Shown: one piece after another, positions 30,601 through 43,470 of the stretch
Layout: each line of letters opens with the position of its first letter
How positions within the stretch are numbered: the stretch's first letter is position 1
Source of the DNA: Gymnorhina tibicen
Lineage: Eukaryota; Chordata; Aves; Passeriformes; Artamidae
DNA length: 64,000 nt
Direction of reading: 5' to 3'
Assembly (NCBI GenBank): GCA_013399875.1
Contig: VXAZ01001725.1
Span: forward strand, 894,983 to 958,982
Made by a program: the position numbers and the translations under genes
Notes under the pieces: generated by a model
Database searches by the model: none
What the model saw: the letters and a program-made list of their open reading frames with translations, nothing else
Told to the model about the DNA's origin: nothing

Positions 30601-32159
30601 CCCTGGTATCACTCCAGTCTTACCCTGATGTACCCTGGTGCATGCTGTAGTGGCTACATCTGATACATACTCTCCCCAGCCCTGGGGTGGGTATTTATTT
30701 TTGGGGTAGTTACTCAGATTGTTTCACTATCACTTTATTGAAGCAGATACTGACTGAGATGCAAACTTTAAATTTGTGAGGATCTTTGTGAAGCCAAACT
30801 CATCTTGGGTTCAGTAAGAAGTGCTCAGTTTAAAAAAAAGAGGATTCATGCCTTTTATCATCTGTGAGTTAGCAGATCAGGTAAAATGATATGATATGAT
30901 ATAATATACATGACATGACCTGCTTGGAGTCCCGTCTATCCAGATATTTATGTAGCTGTCCTCAGCTGGTCCCCTTGGTTCCCTCCAAGAAATGAGCATC
31001 TCAAGACCTATATGGGAAAGCAAGGAAATGTGTCCTGACTTCAGACACTGTCTTTTCTCCCTTAGTTATCTCACCCTACTCTGATGAAGTCAGAGATGTA
31101 TCCAAAGGCATGATCTTGCCTTTTATCAGTGCAACAGAAGTGTAAAGGTCATTTCTAAGGAGGGAGGACCAGATCCTTGCCCAGAGCAAGTAGCTTTAGT
31201 CTGTCACATTTGATCTGCGGAGACTGGGGTTCCCCAGCTCATGAGAACTGTTAATATATATTTTTTTAAAACAGTTATTTCATTTTCATGCCAAATATAC
31301 CAGAGAAAGAGCACTTCCCTGGTGACAGATTTTATTTCAAATGTGGCTTATGCTGAATGAGTGGAGGTCACTAAGTTCATTTTACTGAGGAACAAAAATG
31401 GATGAAGCAAGATCCTAAATGGTCAAGACCAATGCTTTATTTATTAAGATAAGCCTTAAAACAAGGTTATCCACTAACTATTCATATTTTTTATTCATAT
31501 TTGTCTTTGTGGTCTAACATTTGCTCATACTGTGATAGCTTCATCAACATACAGTTTTTAGAAAATGCATCTTGCTTGTCACTGTTTCACTGACATAAAG
31601 AACAAGCATGTTAGAATTTTATGAGCAAAATCTTAACTCGTAGGGTGTCCCTAACACATATGAAGTTTACCAGAAATGAGGAGAGCCAGATTCATATTAA
31701 ATGAAATACTATTAGTGGGTCTTACAGCGGGAGCAGTGAGGAATACCTTGTAATTATGGTGTACACATCCAAGTGCAGCATACTTTGTTCTGGAGGCTTA
31801 AGTAGGTAATTAGCATTTTGGTTATGGAGTTGTGAATGATCTTAAATTGTGTTGGTCTCTGAAAATTGTCCTTACTTTTAGTGCTGGGTTGGATGCAGCT
31901 ACTTCTGGAACAAGTCTCTTGGAATTCCCCACTGGGCAGGAGCACCTCTGCTGCCAGCAGGGTGGAGGTGGCAATGGGAGACCAGCCGGGGGTGGGGATG
32001 GGAGCGAGGAGAGAAAAGCTCTTGGGATGCTACTGGGGGCACAGAGTGGATGTAGAACCAGCACTTACACCTACTATTGTCCGAGCATGGGATTTCTGAG
32101 ACTGGATGAGAACAAGGAAAGCTTTTAGCGAGGGAAGAGTGTGAAAGGTTAGGAAATAA
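27663..32159. other. AT-rich intergenic or 3' UTR sequence
   Basis: If the 27.6 kb exon is correct, the start of this stretch is CNPY1 3' UTR; a possible ATTAAA signal lies near 27,906. A TAG microsatellite spans 28,163-28,193. Near 30,590-30,650 and 31,165-31,190 the phrases 'gggccaaattca-cctgg' and 'ggaccagatcct' resemble ancient amniote repeats that I cannot name with certainty. No genes were recognised. Confidence 0.4.
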
Positions 32160-32680
32160 CTGCAAAGTGGAGTTGCTACACTCGGCAAGCTCCCCACAGC
32201 CGTGCCTGTGCCGGAGCAGCGCTGCAGCGGCGTCGATCGCTGCACGAGCGTTGATTAACAGCAGAACTGTGCTTAATGCAGCACAGGTTAATACAGAGGC
32301 TTTCTGTAGGAGCGCCTCAACAAGGCTGCGTGCAAAAGAGTGGGAGAAAAGGAGAGACCAATTCACAAAGCTCATTTAAACTGAGCGAGAAGCTTTGGAA
32401 AACAAGACTGTCTTCGTGCCTTTAACCATATTTACAGACCTGGCTGGTTTAATGGCATTCAGCAATAAATTCCATCGCCTTCGGGAGCAATTGATAAAGG
32501 TTCTGGTAACCGCCTGCTCCAATCTACTTTGGGGAATGTTAATAAACCAGTACCCAAGGACTCCTAGGTGTATGCCGTGGAATAGAGGGAGCTAAATGTC
32601 AGCTAATTAAGCAGAGCTGAGACCATGAAAGATCTTGTGAGTTAAAAGTTAAATATTAATATCGGTTTCAAACTTTATGA
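32160..32680. promoter_or_regulatory. Candidate conserved non-coding block
   Basis: This is a non-repetitive block with an even base mix, a CpG patch (32,210-32,255) and homeodomain-like cores (AGCTAATTAAGC near 32,600). The open frame at 32,395-32,595 has no recognised homology. It contrasts with the surrounding decayed DNA and may be an enhancer. This is inferred from texture only. Confidence 0.3.
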
Positions 32681-35600
32681 AAAGCTGGCTTAGTGGCAGG
32701 GAAGCAGAAGGGATATATATCCAGCATGTTCATGACATTTTCTATTTCTAGTTAACCTTGCAGCCACATTGAAAACTAGTTGAAGTTTTCTTAAAGCAAA
32801 TTCTGGAAGAGCAGCCAATAAGGAATTACAACAACCCTTGAGGTGACACAAGCATTAATGAAGGAGGAAAGAAAAAGGTTTCAATATGGCAGTTTCTTAA
32901 ATGGTAGGAAAAAAAAAAGGAAAAAAGCCTCTTCCTTGTCATAGTAAATGTGACATGAGCAAAAGGTGAGAGTTCAGAAAGCCTTGGTGCTTGGCAGGGC
33001 TGTATTTATCTGACTGCACGTGTTGATCAATTCTGAGAAGTCCTGAGGCCAGGGCCAAGCTCCAGCCAGCCTTGCAAAAGCACAGGAGCGGTGCCTGGCT
33101 GCCATGGCTATCAGGGCCCAACACACCAAATACAAGGTCAGCACCAGCCACCTGCAATTGATGGGGACTGAGGGCTGGGACCTAATTTTTAGCACGACAC
33201 TGGTGCTCGTAGAGAGTGGGAGAGTGAAGGTTGGGCACCGTGAAAAGTGTGTCACACGGGTTACCTTACCCAGGTTCCCCTGAGCCGATCTGTTTTGTGT
33301 TTGAGTTTCATTGTGACTGCTGTTCTTTAGGAGCTGTGTTAGAGGGGTGGCTCTCAGCATTGGTTGGGATCAGGGTCCCCTGTACTCAGCCTTGCACGAG
33401 CAGCAGAGTTAATTCACCCAGTGCTCATCACACACCAGCTGATGTAGGATCACTGCTCCTTCATTAACACGGGTTGAGAATGGGCAGGCACTAAACACCT
33501 TCGCCTTGCCACGGCCAAGTCTTAACCACGTGGCCTCCACGGGTTGGTAAATTACTAAAAACTGTTATTTGGGGACACAAAAGGCTGATTAAAAGCCTGT
33601 TTACTGATACCAAAGGAGACTTGCCTCAACTTCTTTCCCCGTGTAACCTCTATCATGATGACTAAATATTCACTTTTTCACTGCATTTAGCTGACGTAGG
33701 GGTTTTGTGAGCTGTGCTCGGCTATGTTGACTAGAAGCAGGACAGTGTGGTTGTGCACCTGGCCCACTGCTCACAAAGTGAACTGCAAAATATGGTCCAT
33801 TTCATCCAGCTAGACATTCTTGACTCTTCCAGAAGAAGAAGAAGAATCAGTGTCATTCCTAATCTGTGAAATTTATGATTGATGGATGCAAAGAAAGCAC
33901 CCCAGCACCTTGCATGAGCCTCTGGCTGCCTTGGGCCTACATGGCTAAAGGTAGGGAGGAGCTGGGGATGTGCCTCCTGTGTGGCTTTGGTTATCAATAT
34001 ACTTCACGTGTATCCTTCCCTCCTAATTCCCCCATTGCCAGTGAATTTCAGAATATAAAACTGAACTGTCTCGGTTTGGTTGGTTTTACGGTTTCAGATA
34101 CCTTCCTTCTTTCCAGTCCCCTGTGCCTAATCCCAGTGCAGGCAGTGGTGCCAGCCCTCAGCCCCCAGCCTGTGATGCTGCCTTTCCTAAAGAAGCTTCC
34201 CATGCCTAATGAAACCCCAAACTCACCTGGTACTTTAGCACTCACCTGCCTGGAATGGGCATTGGCTTAAGCCTCTGTGTTTCCCAGAGCCTTCCTGGCC
34301 ATGTCTTACCCACCTGGAAGCAGAGGGATTTGTAGTCACCTGGTGATGGCACAGCCTGGAAGGATACCTGAATCCCAGGGATTGTGGGAATATGTAAGGT
34401 TGGTTTTCTCAGGGTAATTTTGTTATGACTTTCAAAGACTTAACTGTACATGACCAAGTAAGATCATAAAAGGAAATTCAAGACACTTGGTGTTTTCTGA
34501 GGCTGAGTCATGTTTCAAATGGCCTTTGACTGTCCTCCTCCTCAGGGCAGCCTGAACATTCCAGAGCACTTTACCAGGGGAAATAGCTATCTTTCAAGCT
34601 TGAAACTAGGGTGAGAAATCAGCTGGTGGTGCTGAGCACAGCCAGGACCTTTCAAGGCAGCCCATGGAAGGATGACAGCCGATGTCATTCTGGGCTGAGC
34701 CACACTTGTGTTGGAGACACTTGAGAGCAGTGAGAACACTTGGAAGGATGTGAACTGTGGCAGGCTGTGGTTGTGAGGCTTTCTGGCGTGATAACATAGC
34801 ATAGTGCACAGGGAGTTTCCTGTTTTCAGATTGCCTCATCTTCCCAAAATGAGTGACCCTCACATTTTCACCATGTTTATTCCTCTCCTGTACAGTCAAC
34901 CCTTAAGTTCTCAGGAAACCCTCCTGTCTGCTGTGTCCCAGATTCAAGAGAGGGATGGATGTCATCTATCTGCCTGAAGCCCTTTCCCACACAGAACCTC
35001 TAAGGAATAGGGAAGTGGTATCTTCTCTCCATGACAAGAGGAGTCTTTTTAGGTTAAGACAGCTGCTCCTCAGTGGGGATTTTGTCACCCTGGCTCATTC
35101 TGGCCAGAACTGCTGCCCTGTAGGGGGGGTTTTAAAAGTACTGGAGGAGAGCCTTGGAGTACCCACGTATGGATTAAAAGAAAGCTGCTCTCTCCTTAGC
35201 GGGAGCCAGAGTCTGGGACACCAGCTGAGATGCAGTGTAGGCACACTCTGACTGACTTTGTAATGTCTCCAGGGTGGGAGATGTTCCTTCATCCTCCTGT
35301 CCAATCTGCTTATTTGATTCCACCTTCTTCAAACAGTAAGGACAGAGCTCACGTTTTTTATTACATATTGGTACAAAACTTAATGTCATGGGCTGTCTAA
35401 TTTCAGGGGGCTCCTGAAACAATGCGGTGAGGGAAACAACAAAGATTATCACAACCTCTGGCTGTTTCTCTTTGGGAAGGGTCTTCCATCTCTCCTGAAA
35501 AGCCTCTAAACAACCCTGGATATGTCTAGGAAAGCCCTGCCCTCATCAAACTGAATGAACAGCTCCTCAATTCATTTGAAGATGATGATAAAAAGACAAA

Positions 35601-36025
35601 ACACAAACAGCTGAGGTCAGCCATCTGATCTTTCACCTTTCTGTGCAGATGAAAACAGATTCTTAACCTTTGAGCCCTTCAAATGATTTCCTGATGCGCT
35701 TCAGCAAAGGCAACAAGACTTAAGCTGCCACAGTTCAAGGGAAGTCTGCTTGAAAGCCTCTTTTATACTTCACAGCTTTGGAGTTTAGTTCTATGTGACA
35801 AGAGTTTTTAACAAAATGTTAGTTTACCTTGACTGAAAGCTGATTTGTCATGGCTGCATTCAGGAAGGCAGGTAGGTGCCACTTCCTTATCAGGGGTCTC
35901 AGCAGTAAGTTGGTGTCTGCATGGACAAGGCTGCACCTGCCGCATGGAGATCAAGACCTTGTCTTGACTATGCAAGAAATTAGGAAGGGTCGCTTCTAAG
36001 CACATGAAACACACAGGGAGAATTA
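32681..36025. other. Non-coding, nothing recognised
   Basis: The composition is mixed. Open frames on both strands overlap without coding character. Nothing could be assigned to a gene or repeat family. Confidence 0.4.
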
Positions 36026-36150
36026 TCACAGAACCATAGAATGGATTGGGTTGGAAGGGCCCTTAAGGATCATCCAGTTCCAACCCACCTGCCATGGGCA
36101 CGGACACCTTCCACTAGACCAGGTTGTTCAGAGCCACATCCAAGCTGGAT
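36026..36150 (-). mobile_element. CR1 LINE 3' end, antisense
   Basis: The reverse complement of a CR1 tail. On the plus strand it starts 'cacagaaccatagaatgg', then 'ttgggttggaagggccctta', 'gatcatccagttccaaccc', 'ctgccatgggca', 'acaccttccactagacc' and 'aggttg'. It is close to the common avian consensus, so it is fairly young. About 125 bases remain. Confidence 0.93.
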
Positions 36151-39100
36151 TGTTGTCCAGTTGCAACAAGCTGTAGGGAAGGAGAGATTGTATGATCTCA
36201 TGGCTGACCTGTCCTTCTGGTCATTTATTTGCTGGGTGATTCAAGGAAGAAAATCATGTAGCTGAAGTTTTGTGGTACCCTTGATATAGCCAGAGCTTTG
36301 CATACAGCAATGCAGGCTGGAGCCACCGGGGGTTTTCTGAGATGCTCTTCAAATCCCCCTGGTGAGTTACCATTTACACCAATGCTTTCAGGCTTTTTAG
36401 ACTCTGTATAAGCCACAGGTTTGTACTGAAGGTCCTGTTTAGATAATTCCTATGGGAACAGCTCCAGAAGGTATCCAGAACACCTTTCAGGTAGTGTGTA
36501 CTCTCTTCCAGTTCCACAGACACTGGGAGGAGTTGAGGAATGCGTTGTGACACAGCACTCTCCTTAAAGATTTAAGTGCTTCATTCTCATCTTGATGAGA
36601 CTTATTTAATACCAGAAAAATTTCAGGGATTTGACTGAACTTACTCTTGATGCTTCCAAAGGAGAAATGAACCCAACATCTTCACATGATTGCAAGGAAG
36701 AGTTTTTCTCATTGACTAATTGTCCAAATAATATTTCTGACTACAACTGTTTCTTCCACAAGAGTGTCGCTCTTTGCCCTGCTTTAAATTTTAGTTCCAT
36801 AAATCTGGATAGCAGAAATGAATCAACCTCAGTGGGACACAGGGACTTCATTTAAAACACACCTCAAAAAATCTAAGCTTTTCCATTTCAAAAGACTTTT
36901 TCATTGTTCTGTACTACCTGAAGGCAGTTCTAAGAGTTGCTTCAGACAGAATATAGGAGTCATCTTAGACTTTTTAAGAATGGGTGATTCTTAGAAAAGC
37001 TGGGTTGTATAGAAACACATAAAGAGCTGAGGTCTCCATATTAAAATTCATTAACAAATCAAGGCAACTCATCTAATATTTTGAGGTTTTCTTGCACAAG
37101 TTAAGAACAAATCAGCAGATTTTTTCATTGTGTGGACATTGTCCATATCAACAGCAACATTTTTCTATTTGTCTGCAAGTTCCCAGACCTAGGAATAGTC
37201 TTTTCATCACCAGGTACCATCTCTAGCAGCTCTTGTTCAGGATCACATCTTGGATGATGAATGAATTATACCTAGAATACACAGGTTAGGTTTTCTCTCT
37301 TTAGTGTATTTTCTACCTTCTTCTTCCTACAGAGGGGAAAGATCTGAAAAATCTTAGTTCTGTGAAGGAAAACACAAAGCTCTGCTCCAAGACAGCATGG
37401 CTCCAAGCTTCCTGATTGACACAATCCTTCAGAAATCAATAAGAGTGGGATTTTTTACTTTTAGTTCTGCTTTTTGTGCTTCTGAGACCCGGAATCACAA
37501 CACCCATCTCAACATCCATCTCTTCTGCTTCTTCTCTAGCAAACCCAGGGCAATTCAGATCAGAAGAAGCTTGCCCACAGAGACATTTGTAGCTTCAGAA
37601 GACATGGATTCTTCCATAAAGAAAAGCTGTGAATTGAATGGTGTCAGATAGGTGTGTCTGACAAAGGAAGCACCCACCTTTTAACATTACACAGCCCATT
37701 AATTACTCCAAGGTTCACACATGTCCAAAGGGCTCAAGTTTTGTCCCTAACCTCTCTCCGAATGAAGACTCTGTGCCACTGTCCCTTCTGGGTCAGTCGT
37801 GTCCTTCCGAGTGCTTGTATCTTCTCCAGGGCAGGCTCCAAAATCCCAGAGAAAAATGAGGAGGGAAAGCCTAGGAAGGAGCCAGGCTGCGGAAAAGAAG
37901 AGAAAGGCTGGGACAGTCAGGAAAGCTGAATAAAACCTAAGGAGTGAGGAAACAGGAGAATAAAGACAAGAGAGAGAGAAGATCTAGTGTGGATCAGGAG
38001 TTAGAGCAGGACTGCACAAGGCACAATGGGTACCAGGAAATGGAAGGAGGAAAACCTAAACCGGTTGAGCACAGGAGCAGAGAGGAGATTTACGTGTACC
38101 AGGCAAAATTAAGTACTGTTGTTGATGGTTTTTTTCAAGAATAACCTTTTAGAGAAATATTTCCTAAAAACAACTGGACAAACTAGCTAAGTTGCTCAAA
38201 ACTAAGAAAGTGTTGACTGTCCTTCCCCCAAACAACCATGAAAATAGTGCAGGTGGTACTGTAGCCACTGCTGTGGGATGCAGGAAACACTGGGCTTTTC
38301 TTTTCCCCTCAAAGGTGAGAAAAGTTATTTACAAAATCAAACAGAAACCAATATCCCTGAAGGAAATTAAATAAAATCTACATTTAAACCAACTTAAAGG
38401 GAGAGAAGAGGAAAAACTCATTTCTCCCTTGGGGTCCATCTGATTTGTCCCATGCTGCCCACTCTCCACCTGCAAGGGGAGAGGAAGGCCTTTACCCTCC
38501 TCTTCACTCAAAGACCACCATGCTAGAATTGACGGTGCCGCCTGAAGAACATCAGATCTTCCTGTAAAATTTTCCAAATTTTCCGAGTACCATGGATCAC
38601 TTTACAGCCCCCACCTGACCTTCAGGGTCCCCCCCCTCTGGAGGGGCCTCTCCTCTCCTCCCAGTGACACCCAGCACAGCAGTTTCCCAGAGCCTTTGAT
38701 GTGATGGCTGCAAGAAACCCACTGTCAGTCACACGCTGCGTGCGTGCTCTGCAGGTCTAGAGGTCTCGTACTTATTCATTCTTGCCACAGCTCCAAGTCT
38801 TCATTTTCTTGCCCCGGGAAATGCGCTTAATTATTTATTTGTATTGGGCCCAGGCTTGTAATACTTGGGTGCACACTACAAAGCAGCGTGCGAAGAACCA
38901 TTGCTGGCTGCCAGGGCCCATCAGGCCCCGCTCACCCCAGGCCCCTGACAAGATAACTATCCCCATCGACTGCACGTTAAGACACACATTAAGAAAAAAG
39001 AAAGGTGAGGTTCTCCGTGCTTGTATCACTGTTGAAGGTAATGGAGCTGACATGCCTGGAAAAGTTAGTGCCTTCAGCAGAGATATTCCCTGGGACCTGG

Positions 39101-40354
39101 CTGGGGCTGGGGTTGGGGCTGGGGCAGGAGAATGAGGCTGGCTTTGTTGTGGGTTCTGCCATCCCCAGCAGCCTCACTGGCACCTGGCCAGGACATGTCC
39201 AGGCATCAGAGTGCCACCACCATCAGCAGGTGGGCACTGCAGTGTCCTGGTGCTAGGGGTAGGTGTTACTGCGCACTGGGACAGCATAAAAGTTAGTTAA
39301 AACTGGTGCTTTTGCAACATCATTTAATGCTATTTTCCTTCTAGCTGTAGGAGTTCATCTCAGCAAGCCTGAAACTTCCGTGTCCCTGCTCTGGGCTCAG
39401 TGCTCTGGCTGGTGCCTGTCTTTACCAATATCTGCAAAAACGTCCCCTCCTCTGACCATGGGATACTTGAGAGTTTGTCAGATGACTTCTCTCATGGTGT
39501 GCTCCTGGTGGCATCACCATGAAGTCAGGTCCTGTCTGGAGCAGGTCAGATCTGCACCCCAGCTGGCTGGGACTGGTAGGGCAGGACCAGATGCACTCGG
39601 GGTGGTCAGACTCCAGATAGCACCTTAGAGAAGCCTGTATTCAAGCTGTGATTTGCAGTCAGACAAAAAGCACGGGTTCCCCCAGGTGTAGAGGATGTTT
39701 GGGTAGGTGTCCCTCATGCTGGAGCTGCTCTCTGTTGGTTCACCTTGGGAGATGGGTGGAATTGCATCTGTGTGAAAAGCCTTCAATACTGGCAGAGAAC
39801 CACACTCACAAACATTGAAATATTCCTGCAAAAACCTTGTGTCAGGGGAGGCTGGCACAAGAGCTCTCTCTCCACACAGCATGGCCAGGACTGGACTGCC
39901 ATTGAACCAAGTGGTGGGAACACCCATCTGGTCCCTCACACATTCACCCACCCAAAGGAGACCCCAACCCTGCTCTGCCCATGCCACACTCGTCACTGGG
40001 CTCCCCCCAAGCAGCACCCCCCATGCTCATGCTCCTCTCTGCTGCTCCTGCCAACCAGAGTCCTACACCACAGGGATCGCAGGAGGAACCTCAGGAGATG
40101 TCTACTTTTTATCCTAACTTTGATAGTGATATTTAGCTCAATCTTAAAGCATAAGAAAAGCTGCTCCTTCCTTCTAATCCCCCACAGCTCCCTTGCCGGG
40201 GCATGTGTGTTTTGCAGCTCTCTGCTCAAGTAGCAGTGCAGGAAATCAGTGGTGCTGGACCACAGCGAGGTTTTGCTCCACCATGAAGTGGAGCTGGGTT
40301 TGAGCAGCAGGATTTATTAATCCTTTGCCAGGGATCTAAAAAGCAGTTGGATGG
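36151..40354. other. Non-coding, nothing recognised
   Basis: There are AT-rich to mixed stretches with many short overlapping open frames. A purine-rich stretch lies at 37,850-38,060. A short GGGGCTGG-type repeat lies at 39,100-39,125. No exon or named repeat was seen. Confidence 0.4.
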
Positions 40355-40600
40355 CCCTGGAATTATGGCATGGGTCTGGGAGTCCAGGAAGCTCTTTGCA
40401 CTGCCTGGCTCTGACACTAACTTCTTACATGACCTCAGGCATGTCACTTTGCTGCTTCCTACCTTGATCTCCCCATCTGGCAAGTGGAGATAATTCCGTC
40501 CTGCCCCATACGGCTGTTGGGAAGATAAGTTCGTCATCATTTTCCGAGGTACTGCGATGCTACGGGAGATGGATAATGAGACAGACAGAAAGATAGCTAG
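40355..40600 (+). mobile_element. MIR-type SINE
   Basis: The sequence follows the MIR core and tail in order: 'ctgcctggctctgacac', '-catgacct-aggca-gtcactt', 'cttgatctccccatctgg', 'aagtggagataat', then the amniote-type tail 'ggctgttgggaagataa' and 'gaggtactgcgatgctacgg'. It is old and diverged. The 172-codon minus-strand frame across it is an accident of this repeat. Confidence 0.72.
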
Positions 40601-41400
40601 ATAAATCAATCTCTTCTCATTCAAGTGAAAGCAGGCACTGCAGGTGCAGCGTTTGAGATTAATCATCAGAAAAATTAGTTCCCTCAGTATCTTTTCAGGA
40701 GGAAGAAACAGCCGTAGGGCCCAGTCCTGAGGAGAGTTATGCACATGAGTAACCTTAACTTGAATTCAAAGGCAGTGCACAAGTTAAACTACTCATGTGA
40801 GCGAGTGCGCGCTCCACTTCAATTTCTGAAAATGCCTAAATAAATGATGGGTCCCAACTGACACAAGTCACTGGCATGCTTTTAAGTATCTCCCTCAGAC
40901 ATTTATTTCTGCCCTTTATTAGCCAGGTTCTTTATTAGCAGCTGGCTTTCTGAGAAGCAGTGGGTTACAGCTTTCTTTGCTAATAAAGTGAAACAAAAAT
41001 AAACACAAGTATGTTGCTGATGGGCCCTACACATGTGATTTTATATATGCTATAACTGTGTTATTAATTCAAACTAACCTATTACTTTTTCAATAGCATA
41101 TATCCTTGCCCTATGTCAAAATATTGATGTTCTTTTTTTGTTGTTGTTTGTCATAACAGAAAAGGGGAACATTGCAGGCAGCAAAGTGTTATCTGAACTT
41201 CTCTACCACTCTGTGCTATAGGAATCACTTTTTTTTTCTCCAGATTAGAACATGAAGCCCTTTAACAGACCAGACTGGAGTCAGAAACTGAATAGGGTTA
41301 TATATTCAGTTGCCATAGCTGCCATATGGCGCCAACACTGAATGAAATAAAATAAGAGTCCGGGAGGACTGGGAATCAATACTGGGGCAGCCTGCACAAC
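40601..41400. other. Non-coding, nothing recognised
   Basis: The sequence is AT-rich with TTATT repeats (40,910-40,990). No exon or named repeat was recognised. Confidence 0.4.
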
Positions 41401-41775
41401 AACCCTCACTCTGGGAAAAAAATCCCAGCCGCGGCAGAAGATGGCAAAAAACGCAACCCCAAATGGCCAAAAATCTGCTGCAGAGGCAGAGGCGAAGTGT
41501 CCCTGAAGGGGAAGCCAAAGCAGCGCCGTGCGGGGATGTGACTGCGCCCAGGAGGCGCGGGAGAGCCAACCGAGGCCGTGCGGGCAGCGGAGAGGGGAAA
41601 ACTCATCCGAGCGTGGAGCGGCGAACAGTCGGAACAATTGTCAGGACAAGAGGAAACGCGCTCAGCCCTGCTCCGCCGCGCCTGTCCCGGGTGCACAATC
41701 AACCATCCGGGGTCCGCCGGCATCAGAGGCAGCTCAAAGGGAACCGGGGGCGAAGACTCGGCAGAGAGAAAGAGC
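41400..41775. promoter_or_regulatory. Orphan CpG-rich block
   Basis: About 350 bases are rich in CpG (for example 41,520-41,590 and 41,615-41,690) inside AT-rich surroundings. No gene was recognised nearby. All three forward frames are open for 85-116 codons, which is typical of such composition. It could be the promoter of an unannotated non-coding RNA or an intergenic CpG-island enhancer. Confidence 0.35.
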
Positions 41776-42929
41776 GAGGAACTAAACCCAAGTGGATGTA
41801 AACATATAGGACAGGACTGTAAGGCACCGAATGTGGGCTCAGGGGTGGGGGAAGATGTGGCAAATATTCTGGGTTACCGTGCATGCTGTGAAAAGGGTGG
41901 CTGGGAATGTGGTATTTTACAGATGTGAGAACAAAAGAGTTTAGGTGGTGATAATCGATGATGGGGGGGAAAGGGGGGGAAGAAGACAAAAAAAAAAAAA
42001 GGGAGTGAAAAAAGAAAGAAAGGAAAAATGAGTGGAAAAAAGAGAGAGAAAGAAAGGAGAGGAAAAAGTCACCCATCACCAACTCTGTCTAAAATTTCTT
42101 ACAGTTCAACCTTCACAAGGAGTTACATGATGCTCGCTAGGCTGAGCACATTTCAGAGCATCCCCATATCAATATTTCTTCCACTTTTAGTTAACAGAGC
42201 CCTCCCATTCTAATTAAAATAGCTTCATGAGGACTGAGAGTTGATTCCAGAAACTCAAGCTATCAACATTGGCAGGTTTATATATATAGAAAAAAAAAAT
42301 TAAGCTACCAGGAAACTAGCACCCAGGAGTGCCAATATTATCAGGAAAATTAGAAGGGCTTTGTAATCTCTCCCAAGTGTCTTAAGGAACTTTGAGCCGC
42401 ATCCACTGCCTGCAGAAAGCAGGTCTAAGGAAGTAAAAGGCTGCAGAGATTTACCCCTGCACAGGATCTGGCCCTGGTTTCAGCTGTATTCAGGTGAAAT
42501 GTATGAAATGTGCCAGAACACTGGCCATGGATCAATGGTGACCTTGCAGCTGCAGTTGCTGGAAAATAATTTTTTAAAAATGGACATTGAAGCTAACAAA
42601 AGGAGCAGCATTCTCTGGTCCTTCTGGAAGTGGATTTAATTTCAGAAAGAAGGGAAAGGACAGGAAAAAGCCTGACTGGATGTAAATCTTTAGGCGGGTA
42701 TTTTTATATACCAATGAGGGAGAAATCTGGTGGATCTAAAAGGTTGGTATGTGCTGTCCATACTGTATCTAACAAAAGTCTGCAGAGGCGAAAGAGGAGG
42801 AGGAGAGAAAAGAGGAGGAGGAGGAGGAGGAGGAGGAGGAATGCACTGTACAGCCACCAGTGCGAGGGGAAGCAGGGGGACTCCTGCAAGAAACCATAAT
42901 TAAGCTGCAAGAGACTCCTGCTCCTCTCA
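41776..42929. repeat. Purine-rich simple repeats and unassigned DNA
   Basis: AG-rich sequence occupies 41,960-42,070. A GGA triplet repeat spans 42,795-42,840. DNA between them (about 42,590-42,790) may belong to the ancient CR1 that follows but is too diverged to call. Confidence 0.6.
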
Positions 42930-43470
42930 AAATGAAGAATAGAGAGAACAAGAAGCGGCCAATGTGGCTTCATAAGGGACTGTGCAAAGATCTGAGGCTT
43001 TAAATTTTTTAATTAAAAAAAAAGAAAAAAAAAGAAAAAAAAAGAAAAAAAAAGAAAAAAAAAGAAAAAAAAAGCTGTAGTCAAAATTAGAAAGCAAGAG
43101 GGGGCAGGGGAAGGAATCAAACATACTCAAATTCAGTTAGGGATTATAGGGGAAATAATAAGGATAAGGTGGGGGGGGAAGAATTTAAAGCTAACCAAAG
43201 AACTTTAAAAGGGTTTTAAAACATATATCAAAGGGAAAAGGCATTCTAGAGAGACAGCAGGCCCATTAATTAATTAGAAGGGGATTAAATTAAGGGTGAA
43301 TCAAAAAATGGCTGGACTGATGAACTTTTCAAAAATAAATTATTCTTAATAAGAATAAAATTAATTGAGGCAATTTTTGTAGGAAGGTCAGAAAACTTAG
43401 TAAAATAAATAAGGAAGCAAAGGTAAAAACAGTAGGAAAACATATAGCAAATTATCTGTTCAATTTTTTC
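42930..43470 (+). mobile_element. Ancient CR1 LINE fragment (ORF2 endonuclease-RT linker)
   Basis: This is a decayed CR1-like ORF2 segment in sense orientation. The bases at 42,950-42,990 still read like the 'kkrP-WL-kgL---L' signature after the endonuclease domain. From 43,180 the sequence follows the usual CR1 linker text ('aaagctaac-aaagaacttt', 'acatatatcaaaggg', 'agagagaca--aggcccatt', 'gaggcaatttttgtaggaag'). An A-rich 10-base tandem repeat (AAAGAAAAAA, 43,015-43,073) has expanded inside it. No function remains. Confidence 0.7.
43015..43073. repeat. Tandem 10-base A-rich repeat
   Basis: About six perfect copies of AAAGAAAAAA lie in the ancient CR1 fragment. Confidence 0.95.

Noticed and set aside
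30781..30800. DLCEA reading resembling the human CNPY1 terminal exon start.
   Set aside because: No AG acceptor at the right place and no pyrimidine tract; a four-residue match is expected by chance in 64 kb.
40226..40744. 172-codon minus-strand open frame.
   Set aside because: It is the antisense of a MIR-type SINE and flanking DNA.
42795..42899. Arg-rich frame (RRKRRRREKRRR) that might suggest a basic protein.
   Set aside because: It is a translation of a GGA/AGG simple repeat.
43015..43073. Regular array that could suggest a CRISPR-like structure.
   Set aside because: It is a 10-base simple repeat with no spacers, in a vertebrate genome.
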